Positions 1 to 5,537 of a stretch of 5,537 nucleotides of DNA are shown here, piece by piece (position 1 is the stretch's first letter; every line of letters begins with the position of its first letter). Position numbers and translations under genes: made by a program. The stretch is from Acetofilamentum sp. Its GTDB lineage: Bacteria > Bacteroidota > Bacteroidia > Bacteroidales > JAADGE01. The notes below the pieces were generated by a model. That model was not told the origin of the DNA, did not search any database, and saw only the letters and a list, made by a program, of their open reading frames with translations. The DNA lies in NCBI GenBank assembly GCA_020720705.1, contig DYOJ01000182.1, forward strand, positions 1 through 5,537, written 5' to 3'.

Positions 1-10
1 TACAATATTT

Positions 11-45
11 TAGATTCTGTTGTCTGTAATCTGATGTCTTAAATC
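11..45. repeat. Degenerate heptamer tandem array
   Basis: Five consecutive 7-base units can be laid out from position 11: TAGATTC, TGTTGTC, TGTAATC, and two more at 32-38 and 39-45. All five end in TC, at 16-17, 23-24, 30-31, 37-38 and 44-45. The unit consensus is roughly TGWNRTC (W = A/T; positions 2 to 5 vary), or GAYNWCA on the other strand. The last unit overlaps the stop codon of the minus-strand pseudouridine synthase gene (complement of 45-47), so the array is the immediate 3' flank of that gene. The arms at 10-16 and 42-48 are also a 7-bp inverted repeat (TTAGATT / AATCTAA), which could form a weak hairpin with a 25-nt loop. The periodicity is visible directly; its function is unknown. 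The array may have been longer to the left, but positions 1-10 do not fit the pattern. Confidence 0.55.
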
Positions 46-725
46 TAATATAAATCCGTGCGAAAAACGTTCCATAAACTATCCTCCGGAGGCGGGGCAA
101 TTATTTTTATTTTTTCCTGTTTTACGGGGTGCGTAAATTCTGTAGTCCATGCGTGCAAGTGAATTCCGCCGTCCGGATTGGAGCGCGGGAATCCGTATTT
201 CAAATCACCTTTGATATGGCAACCTATTGCCGCAAGTTGGGCGCGAATTTGATGGTGTCTTCCTGTATGTAGCTGTATTTCAAGTAAATGGAAACGTTCT
301 GAACTTGCTGTCAGACTGTAAGATAAGCGTGCTTCTTTTGAGCCGATAATTGCTTTGGGATGTGCATAAGACTTATTTTGCTTTTCGTTTCGAGTGAGAT
401 AGTGCACCAGAGTATCAGACTGTTTGGGCGGCAAGGTGTCCACTACGGCGAGATATGTTTTTCGGATGTCTCCGTTTTTGAACATTTCATTCAGGCGAGC
501 AAGTGCTTTTCCGGTGCGTGCAAAAATTACGATGCCGCTCGTGGGGCGGTCAATACGGTGAGTTACGCCGAGAAATACGTCTCCGGGTTTGTTGTATTTA
601 ACTTTCAAATAAGCCTTTACATGCTCACTGAGCGGGATGTCACCGGTAGCATCGCCCTGCACAATATCGCCGCAGGCTTTGTTTATGATTATCAAATGAT
701 TATCTTCGTGTAAAATATTCAACAT
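45..725 (-). CDS. RluA-family RNA pseudouridine synthase
   Basis: This 226-residue protein should isomerise specific uridines in rRNA or tRNA to pseudouridine in the cytoplasm. The catalytic motif HRIDRPTSG lies at residues 56-64, with D59 as the nucleophilic aspartate of the family. RKTYLAVV (88-95) matches the conserved segment with the active-site tyrosine. TGRHHQIRAQLAAIG (154-168), followed by GDLKYG (173-178), is the C-terminal RluA signature. The N-terminus starts directly at the catalytic fold (LHEDNHLIIINK), so the S4 RNA-binding domain of RluC/RluD types is absent; this compact form is common in Bacteroidota. The usual 'NKPxG' of motif I reads NKACG here. The ATG at 723-725 leaves a complete fold and has only an A-rich leader, not a clear Shine-Dalgarno. 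The gene is divergent from the OmpA-family gene with 65 bp between start codons. The family is secure; the RNA target cannot be read from the sequence, so no symbol is given. Confidence 0.95.
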   Translation of the reverse strand: MLNILHEDNHLIIINKACGDIVQGDATGDIPLSEHVKAYLKVKYNKPGDVFLGVTHRIDRPTSGIVIFARTGKALARLNEMFKNGDIRKTYLAVVDTLPPKQSDTLVHYLTRNEKQNKSYAHPKAIIGSKEARLSYSLTASSERFHLLEIQLHTGRHHQIRAQLAAIGCHIKGDLKYGFPRSNPDGGIHLHAWTTEFTHPVKQEKIKIIAPPPEDSLWNVFRTDLY

Positions 726-732
726 ATTTTTC

Positions 733-763
733 TGTGAATTTATACAAAAAATTGATACTTTTG
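733..763 (+). promoter_or_regulatory. Bacteroidota-type promoter of the OmpA-family gene
   Basis: TACTTTTG at 756-763 is an exact match to the Bacteroidota -7 consensus TAnnTTTG. Nineteen bases upstream, TGTG at 733-736 matches three of the four bases of the -33 element TTTG. Transcription would begin at about 768-771 and leave a leader of some 20 nt before the ATG at 791. That leader contains the purine stretch GAGAGAGAAA (776-785) in place of a canonical ribosome binding site. The element lies inside the 65-bp divergent spacer, so any promoter of the pseudouridine synthase gene would overlap it; I saw no good match to the consensus in that direction. This is a consensus match only. Confidence 0.55.
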
Positions 764-790
764 CCCCAAACTATTTGAGAGAGAAACCGT

Positions 791-2848
791 ATGAACTATC
801 ATCTCACAATTCGCTTGTTATGCACAGCTTTGTTGCTGTTTTTGACAAAAGTAATGTTTTCGCAGGATATAAAAAAAATGCAGGAAACAATTAATTTTCC
901 GCAAACGCGTTCAACATCGCCATACATAAATTATGCCGGCGATAAGTTGGTTTTTGTGCGTATGGAAGATGAAAGAACTCGAATGTACGAAACCTTCAAG
1001 GATGCAGACGGCAACTGGAGCATGCCCGCAAAAATTGACATTATAAACATTTTAGATTCAGACTCTTTACGCTGTCTTTTCCAAGCTCCGGCGTATAACC
1101 ACGATGCTACCGAACTGTATTTCAGTGTTTTTTATCAATATAAAGATTCATCGGCAAATATCTGGCATACCCACAAAAAAAACGGTGTTTGGCAAAAACC
1201 CGAACCGCTACCGACTATTGTAAACAGTAAAGCTCACGAAACCGACCCAAGCATTTCGCCTGACGGAAAAACACTCTATTTTGCTCGACATATTGAGAAT
1301 GATGAACTTAAACGTTTTGATTGCTATCGGATATATCGCTCCGAACGTATTGACAGAGTTTGGACGGAGGCAAAAGCTTTGCCCGAACCCGTAAACGACG
1401 GGTGCGACCGCGCCCCGCGGATTATGCCGGACGGTAAGACAATTTTTATGCGCTCGGTCAGAAACGACGGAAATACCGGCACCGACATTTATTATGCCAA
1501 AGAAGTTGAAAAAAATGTTTGGTTGAGTCCGATTTTAGTTACAGAATTCAGCACGCCCGAAGACGATATGTACCCGACTGTTGATGTGAACAACAATATT
1601 TATTTTCAACGTGCAGAAGGTACGCGAGATAAAGACCCGCATTATATTTGGCAGGGACAATTGCCTACGCGTTTTAAGTTAGACAAAATCCTGTTCGTTA
1701 AAGGAAAAATATCAGACCTCAATACAAATATTCCGTTAAAATCAACCATCAAACTGATAGACCCCGGCAGCTCGGTGATACTCGCCGAATACCAAAACGA
1801 TGATATTACGGGAGAATACAGTCTGACATTGCCGCAAGGAAGAAACTATCGTGTTGATTTTCATGCGGAAGGATACTCACATACGTTCAAAAATATTGAT
1901 ACGAAAGGGTTGAAGGAAAATACCACTGAGGTTTTTGATGTTCAATTGTATTCAAAAGTCAGTTTAATTTTAAATATCTATGACGCTGAGATATACGAAC
2001 CTTTGAACGCTGAAATTAAAGTAACAAATGTCAATACCGGAGCGCCCGAACCCGTAAAACCCGAAAAGCTTTCAGACGGACGGTTCCGGTTTACACTTCC
2101 GCTCGGACCGGCATATCGGTTTGAGGCTTCGCACAAACATTACATAAGTTCCGGTTTTGAATTAGATTTGAGTGATGTTGTTGTGTTCGATGAATTTGAG
2201 CGCGATATTGAACTCGCAGTCGGAAAAGCCGAAATAGAAATCAGCCTGACTGACGAACTTAGCGGCGAGGGTATTGAAACTGAAATTACGATAACAAATT
2301 TGAGCACAAACGAAAAAATCGTTACCACCGAAAAAACGGATTCAGACGGTAAACTTAAAATTAAACTGCGAGACGGCGAACGTTACGAAATAAATGTAAC
2401 CCCAAAAGGCTATGCGTTTTACAATACAACTTTGGATTTAAGCGACGAGCGCCGCAAGAGAAAAGTGGATGCAAAACTTACCCCATTGACAACCGCAACA
2501 ACTATCAAACTCAATAACATTATATTTGAATCGAACTCCGCCGAACTGAACGAAAGCTCTTATACGGAATTGAATCAACTTTTGGAATTACTCAAAATCA
2601 ATACCCAACTTAAAATAGAAATCTCTGCCCACACGGATGACGTAGGCTCGGATACCTACAATTTGAAACTTTCCGACAAACGAGCCGCTTCCGTTACACG
2701 GTATTTAACCACGCAAGGTATTGAATCCGAAAAACTTATAGCTAAGGGATACGGAGAATATGCGCCGGCTTTTAAACCGGTCAACACAGACCAAAACAGA
2801 GCCTTAAACAGGAGGGTTGAACTAAAAGTTATTGAAATTACGGAGTAA
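791..2848 (+). CDS. Exported PD40-propeller/OmpA-family protein
   Basis: This 685-residue protein is predicted to be exported and to anchor an envelope structure to peptidoglycan. An N-terminal signal peptide (hydrophobic core about 9-19) probably ends at S24 before QD. It has no lipobox cysteine at the cleavage site. Five propeller-blade motifs follow near 43-57, 101-114, 154-166 (SISPDGKTLYFAR), 210-221 (RIMPDGKTIFMR) and 261-273. Three successive beta-sandwich domains of the carboxypeptidase-regulatory type occupy about 301-387, 388-475 and 479-564. They share the pattern DGxxxxxLxxGxxY and, in the last two, an LDLSD end. The OmpA C-terminal domain spans about 571-682. D616 (in HTDDVGSDTYN) and R631 match the two residues that bind diaminopimelate in E. 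coli OmpA, and NRRVE (673-677) is the usual end motif. Bacteroidota PorE-type proteins also have a propeller, regulatory-like domain and OmpA domain, but with an N-terminal TPR and one regulatory-like domain; here the TPR is absent and there are three such domains. Domain calls are strong; a type IX secretion role is speculative. Confidence 0.9.
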   Translation: MNYHLTIRLLCTALLLFLTKVMFSQDIKKMQETINFPQTRSTSPYINYAGDKLVFVRMEDERTRMYETFKDADGNWSMPAKIDIINILDSDSLRCLFQAPAYNHDATELYFSVFYQYKDSSANIWHTHKKNGVWQKPEPLPTIVNSKAHETDPSISPDGKTLYFARHIENDELKRFDCYRIYRSERIDRVWTEAKALPEPVNDGCDRAPRIMPDGKTIFMRSVRNDGNTGTDIYYAKEVEKNVWLSPILVTEFSTPEDDMYPTVDVNNNIYFQRAEGTRDKDPHYIWQGQLPTRFKLDKILFVKGKISDLNTNIPLKSTIKLIDPGSSVILAEYQNDDITGEYSLTLPQGRNYRVDFHAEGYSHTFKNIDTKGLKENTTEVFDVQLYSKVSLILNIYDAEIYEPLNAEIKVTNVNTGAPEPVKPEKLSDGRFRFTLPLGPAYRFEASHKHYISSGFELDLSDVVVFDEFERDIELAVGKAEIEISLTDELSGEGIETEITITNLSTNEKIVTTEKTDSDGKLKIKLRDGERYEINVTPKGYAFYNTTLDLSDERRKRKVDAKLTPLTTATTIKLNNIIFESNSAELNESSYTELNQLLELLKINTQLKIEISAHTDDVGSDTYNLKLSDKRAASVTRYLTTQGIESEKLIAKGYGEYAPAFKPVNTDQNRALNRRVELKVIEITE

Positions 2849-2880
2849 ACTCGTTTAGATTAGGATTTCGTGAGTCGTTT

Positions 2881-2915
2881 GTTATACTGTTTACGGTTTA
2901 TAGTTCAGAGTTAAT
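2881..2915. repeat. Degenerate GTT-initiated heptamer array
   Basis: GTT recurs at 2881, 2889, 2896, 2903, 2910 and 2916, with spacings of 8, 7, 7, 7 and 6. The clearest units are GTTTACG (2889-2895) and GTTTATA (2896-2902), identical at five of seven positions; GTTCAGA (2903-2909) follows. The array starts 32 bp after the stop codon of the OmpA-family gene. The 7-base period is the same as at the left edge of the window, but the unit sequence differs. The pattern is short and degenerate, so part of it could be chance in AT-rich DNA. Confidence 0.4.
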
Positions 2916-2929
2916 GTTGATACAAGTAT

Positions 2930-2951
2930 TTGATTATTAGTTGATTATTGT
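2930..2951. repeat. Two-copy 11-bp tandem repeat
   Basis: TTGATTATTAG (2930-2940) is followed directly by TTGATTATTGT (2941-2951), identical at 9 of 11 positions. The flanking 11-mers on either side do not match, so there are only two copies. The unit length equals that of the longer array at the right edge, and both unit types begin with TTG. No function is apparent. Confidence 0.5.
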
Positions 2952-3096
2952 GTATCGAAATCTTAACTTTTTTTCCGGATGGCAGTTTGAAAAAAAACAT
3001 AATAATGATTCCACTCCGAAAAGTATTTTTTAAAAAAATTATACAGAATACAAAATTATATAAATATCATAATAACAATAAGTTACATTAACATAT

Positions 3097-3122
3097 ATTC
3101 GTAATAATTCGTGAATTAGTGG
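3097..3122. repeat. Short direct repeats with ATT(C/A)GT core
   Basis: The core ATTCGT occurs at 3097-3102 and 3107-3112, and its variant ATTAGT at 3115-3120, giving units of 10 and 8 bases. The middle copy also sits in a small inverted repeat, AATTC-GT-GAATT (3106-3117). The cluster lies about 80 bp upstream of the start codon of the 723-residue gene. It could be a binding site or merely a degenerate repeat; the sequence alone does not decide. Confidence 0.35.
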
Positions 3123-3199
3123 TCTGTTTCGCCTTTTCGGATAGGATTCATTAATTACTTTTTTAAATTTTTGACCTTTTAAATAAAAAATATAGACTC

Positions 3200-5371
3200 A
3201 TGAAATCAATTTGGATAATAGTTCTAAGCTTGATGTTGTCGTTTCAACTGACTGCCCAGCGTCAATTAAAATACAGCAGAGTGCATGAGGTTGTGTTGCA
3301 GAACAACTTGGATAAATCGTATTCCTTATTGTTGGCTTTCCAAAAGCAAGATCCGAAATTTGCCAATGCGTATTTTCAACTTGCGTTAATCGCCGAATAT
3401 TGGGCAAAAGATTATGACCCCCTTACCGAACCTCGTTTAGTGCGTTTCTTTGCCGATAAAACAAGGCTTTATTATGGTTTATGTGAACTTAAACTTAAAG
3501 AGGAAAGTAAAGGCAATAGAGAATATTATGAAAATGCAGGAATAATACCTGCCGATAAAAAATTAACACTCGAAGAGGTCAACGTTTTTGTTACCAAAAA
3601 AGCAGACGAAATGGTTGAATATGAAAAAAATATCAACGAAATAACTTCATATTTTGAAAAAACCGTTGAGTATTACAATCATTGTGTCAGTAATTTTAAG
3701 GAAATTAATAACGATTACACAAATATCAAAAATATCTATTTAAGCGAAGACCCCGAACTCATTGTTAAACTCAATACAATCAGCACGGCGTTTGATTCTT
3801 CGTTGTATTATTTCCAAAAATACAGAGCAGTTTTAGACCGATTTCCGATAAAAAATTATAACCAACATTACACACTTAAATCTATTGAAACATACAGACT
3901 TGACGGTTTAACCCAAACAAATTTTCTGAAAAATGATATTGTAATTTGGGACTACTCCGCATGGGTAAAAAATGTAAAGGAAACGATGAGTAAAAATGTT
4001 TCAACCAATAAAACAGACCTGCAAACCGTATTTTCGGAGATGGAATCGAAACTAAAAGCACTCGAAAAAGAATCCTATTCCGATGGTTTTAGTCCTTATA
4101 ATTTGGATGAAAAATTTGTGTATAAAATCGAAAAGTTTGACCCGCAATCCTTGCTAACGGCACTGTTTCGATATCGCGAAGCTCAAATTGAGTTGCAAAC
4201 ACTTTTTCGTACGCGTGCAAATCAGCCAAAATCTACCTACAAGGTCAGCCTAAAATCGCATACAGAGTTTGTTCAAAAATATTTAAAAAAACAAGCCGAA
4301 ACAGATTCCTTACTCAACCTGACAGAAAGTCGGATTTCTGCCAAAAATATCCAAAAATATCAAAAATTTTACCTGCAAACTTTTAACGGATTGACAGGTT
4401 TAAAAGACTATATTCCGCGACAAAAAATATTTTTAAAGAATAATCAGGATTTAGTTTTTGAACGATATCGAAATAGAGTGTACGATACACGCTATCCTAT
4501 TGTTCCTAAACATATTACGTTCAAACATAAAACCGAATTGTTGATACCCGAACCAAAAGACGGAACTACAGAAAACGGGAGTTATCTTACAGTGTTTGAA
4601 AAAAATGCAACAGGTTATTTCATAGGCGGATACAAACTAAAATCCGGTATCAGAACAGCATTTTTCGCAATAGCAGACAGCCTCGGAACTGTCAGTAGTT
4701 TGACAGCAGGAAAAATCGGAGTTGTTACTGCTGTTTCCGAAAACGAAAATCAAGCCGTATTTTGTACCCAAACAAGCGATGCTCCGGCAAGCATTACGCT
4801 TACAAAGTTGAGTTCGGACGGTAAACAAACCGATTATTTCACTCTTGAAACAGGACTAAAGTGCACAGCTCTGCTTTATGACGCCTTAAACGACGAAACC
4901 ATGATGGTTCTTTCCGAACAAACTGAAAATGAATCAAATATTCAAAATTTCGAGGTTTACAGGATTAAAACTACGGATACAACACTGCCCTTACCCGTAA
5001 AACTTGCCGTTCAAGGCACGGTTTTTGATTTGTATAAGTCGGACGATGATATTTTTGTGTATTTTAATTGCAAAAGCTATATCGGAACCGATGAAAAATT
5101 ATACTTGGCAGAAGCAGAACGTAATATTTTATCTGTTGAAATTGATGCAGAAAGTAAAGTTGCTGAATTTAAGCTGTTTTCGAGCACTGATAGTGTCATC
5201 GGATTTAAAGCCGTCAAAATCAGCAGTAATAACATCGCAGTTTCCGGTGTTGTATCGTTGCCGGAGGCCAAACCGAACGCTTATCAGTCAAAACCTTTGT
5301 TTTTGCTGCAAATAGATATGTCGAAGAATATAAAATATTCAAGTTTGACTGACAAAATCTTCAAGCGATAA
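3200..5371 (+). CDS. Exported protein, TPR-like helices plus C-terminal propeller-like domain
   Basis: I do not recognise this 723-residue protein as a named family. A signal peptide (hydrophobic core about 4-17) ends near A19-Q20, so it should reach the periplasm or outer membrane. There is no lipobox cysteine and no type IX sorting domain at the C-terminus, which ends SSLTDKIFKR. Residues about 24-66 read as a TPR-like helical pair (LLLAFQKQDPKFANAYFQLA, 43-62). Long amphipathic, possibly coiled-coil helices follow (about 125-215, 255-290, 315-340 and 350-415). From about 440 onward the chain is beta-rich. Five segments repeat the pattern 'short hydrophobic strand, loop, strand, turn': about 472-496 (GYFIGGY then TAFFAIADSLG), 517-542, 566-593, 616-641 and 677-710. 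Their starts are 45-61 residues apart, as in propeller blades. The ATG at 3200 is the natural start because it opens directly on the signal peptide; no Shine-Dalgarno is visible, only an A-rich leader. The envelope location and the OmpA/propeller neighbour suggest an envelope scaffold or interaction role, which is inference. Confidence 0.85.
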   Translation: MKSIWIIVLSLMLSFQLTAQRQLKYSRVHEVVLQNNLDKSYSLLLAFQKQDPKFANAYFQLALIAEYWAKDYDPLTEPRLVRFFADKTRLYYGLCELKLKEESKGNREYYENAGIIPADKKLTLEEVNVFVTKKADEMVEYEKNINEITSYFEKTVEYYNHCVSNFKEINNDYTNIKNIYLSEDPELIVKLNTISTAFDSSLYYFQKYRAVLDRFPIKNYNQHYTLKSIETYRLDGLTQTNFLKNDIVIWDYSAWVKNVKETMSKNVSTNKTDLQTVFSEMESKLKALEKESYSDGFSPYNLDEKFVYKIEKFDPQSLLTALFRYREAQIELQTLFRTRANQPKSTYKVSLKSHTEFVQKYLKKQAETDSLLNLTESRISAKNIQKYQKFYLQTFNGLTGLKDYIPRQKIFLKNNQDLVFERYRNRVYDTRYPIVPKHITFKHKTELLIPEPKDGTTENGSYLTVFEKNATGYFIGGYKLKSGIRTAFFAIADSLGTVSSLTAGKIGVVTAVSENENQAVFCTQTSDAPASITLTKLSSDGKQTDYFTLETGLKCTALLYDALNDETMMVLSEQTENESNIQNFEVYRIKTTDTTLPLPVKLAVQGTVFDLYKSDDDIFVYFNCKSYIGTDEKLYLAEAERNILSVEIDAESKVAEFKLFSSTDSVIGFKAVKISSNNIAVSGVVSLPEAKPNAYQSKPLFLLQIDMSKNIKYSSLTDKIFKR

Positions 5372-5436
5372 CAATTATAATTTGTGTTTGCAAGAAAACG
5401 TTTAAATATTTGATTTTATGTAGATTATAGCTGTTT

Positions 5437-5448
5437 ATTCAATTGAAT
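5437..5448. repeat. 12-bp perfect palindrome ATTCAATTGAAT
   Basis: ATTCAATTGAAT is a perfect 12-bp palindrome 66 bp after the stop codon of the upstream gene. Its half TTCAATTG recurs at 5458-5465 and 5491-5498, and as TTCGATTG at 5502-5509. The 10-bp palindrome TTCAATTGAA also occurs at 5491-5500. It is all A/T apart from one C and one G and would be a weak hairpin, so a protein-binding site or a repeat remnant is more likely than a terminator. Confidence 0.4.
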
Positions 5449-5451
5449 GTA

Positions 5452-5528
5452 TTGTCATTCAATTGTCATTTTGTTGTTGTTTTTTATCGTTTCAATTGAA
5501 TTTCGATTGAATTTCAACAGAATTTCTA
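5452..5528. repeat. Degenerate 11-bp tandem array at right edge
   Basis: Seven consecutive 11-base units fit from 5452. The first is TTGTCATTCAA (5452-5462). The sixth, TTGAATTTCAA (5507-5517), matches the fifth (5496-5506) at 10 of 11 positions and the seventh (5518-5528) at 8 of 11. The first and second units, and the second and third, agree at 8 of 11. The fourth (5485-5495) is the most diverged. TT at unit positions 7-8 is invariant. The consensus, about TTGWMWTTCAA, is nearly self-complementary. The region is non-coding and follows the 723-residue gene; the array may continue past the window end. An 11-bp period is close to one DNA helical turn. Neither function nor origin can be read from the sequence. 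Confidence 0.5.
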
Positions 5529-5537
5529 AAAACATTC

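Larger units (their letters stand above)
2849..3199. other. AT-rich intergenic spacer, no gene seen
   Basis: These 351 bp separate the OmpA-family gene from the 723-residue unknown gene. The sequence is clearly more AT-rich than the flanking coding DNA and is dense in stop codons. I found no convincing small gene, tRNA or structured RNA. It contains three short direct-repeat clusters (listed separately), a T7C/GA7 inverted repeat (2968-2975 with 2989-2996, 13-nt loop) and the AT palindrome TTTTTTAAAAAA (3026-3037). No exact TAnnTTTG element is present on the plus strand ahead of the downstream gene. The closest are TACTTTTT at 3156-3163 and TATATTCG at 3094-3101, each one base off and without a good -33 partner. 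No strong GC-rich terminator hairpin follows the stop codon at 2846-2848. Confidence 0.6.

Noticed and set aside
360..713. Open frame of 117 codons on the plus strand opposite the pseudouridine synthase gene
   Set aside because: It is antisense to a gene with clear catalytic motifs, and its translation shows no recognisable domain.
871..878. Run of eight A near the start of the OmpA-family gene as a phase-variation tract
   Set aside because: The run encodes ordinary lysine codons, the frame is intact, and runs of this length are common in low-GC coding DNA.
2849..2875. ACTC...GAGT inverted repeat just after the stop codon of the OmpA-family gene, as a terminator
   Set aside because: The stem is only four base pairs with a large loop and no uninterrupted T-run follows, so it does not support a rho-independent terminator call.
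2968..2996. T7C / GA7 inverted repeat as a terminator
   Set aside because: The stem is almost entirely A-T, the loop is 13 nt, and the T-run is part of the stem's 5' arm instead of following a GC-rich hairpin.
3156..3163. TACTTTTT as the -7 promoter element of the 723-residue gene
   Set aside because: It lacks the final G of TAnnTTTG and has no good -33 partner at the usual spacing; T-rich near-matches are expected in this AT-rich spacer.
5004..5315. Open frame of 103 codons inside the 723-residue gene
   Set aside because: It lies in another frame of a long, uninterrupted gene and has a cysteine-rich, low-complexity translation without a start context of its own.
5452..5528. CRISPR array or plasmid-type iterons
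   Set aside because: The units are contiguous without spacers and too degenerate for CRISPR, and no replication or partition gene is in the window.

Overview
The window looks like chromosomal DNA of a low-GC member of the Bacteroidota, probably Bacteroidales-like. The signs are an outer-membrane protein with WD40/PD40-type blades and an OmpA C-terminal domain, signal peptides ending in '..FSQ' or '..TAQ', start codons without a clear Shine-Dalgarno, and a TAnnTTTG-type -7 promoter element ahead of the OmpA-family gene. These are family and style arguments from reading the sequence; no search was run.

Layout: (1) A degenerate 7-bp tandem array at the left edge (about 11-45) runs into the stop codon of the first gene. 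(2) A minus-strand gene (725 to 45) encodes a compact RluA-family RNA pseudouridine synthase. (3) A 65-bp divergent spacer holds a good Bacteroidota-type promoter for the next gene. (4) A plus-strand gene (791-2848) encodes an exported protein with a five-blade propeller, three consecutive carboxypeptidase-regulatory-like beta domains and a peptidoglycan-binding OmpA domain. (5) A 351-bp AT-rich spacer (2849-3199) has no convincing gene but contains three short, degenerate direct-repeat clusters with different periods. (6) A plus-strand gene (3200-5371) encodes a large exported protein of unrecognised family, with a helical, TPR-like N-terminal half and a C-terminal half that reads as a beta-propeller. 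(7) The right edge (5372-5537) is non-coding and carries a degenerate 11-bp tandem array with recurring TTCAATTG cores.

How the genes relate: the pseudouridine synthase is housekeeping RNA modification, divergently transcribed and probably unrelated in function to its neighbours. The two plus-strand genes both encode exported proteins of the cell envelope. Together they contain the module types (TPR, propeller, regulatory-like domain, OmpA) that PorE-type envelope proteins of the type IX secretion system carry in one chain. A functional link is plausible, but the 351-bp gap argues against simple co-transcription. The points most worth following are the unrecognised 723-residue protein and the several families of short-period tandem repeats in the intergenic DNA.
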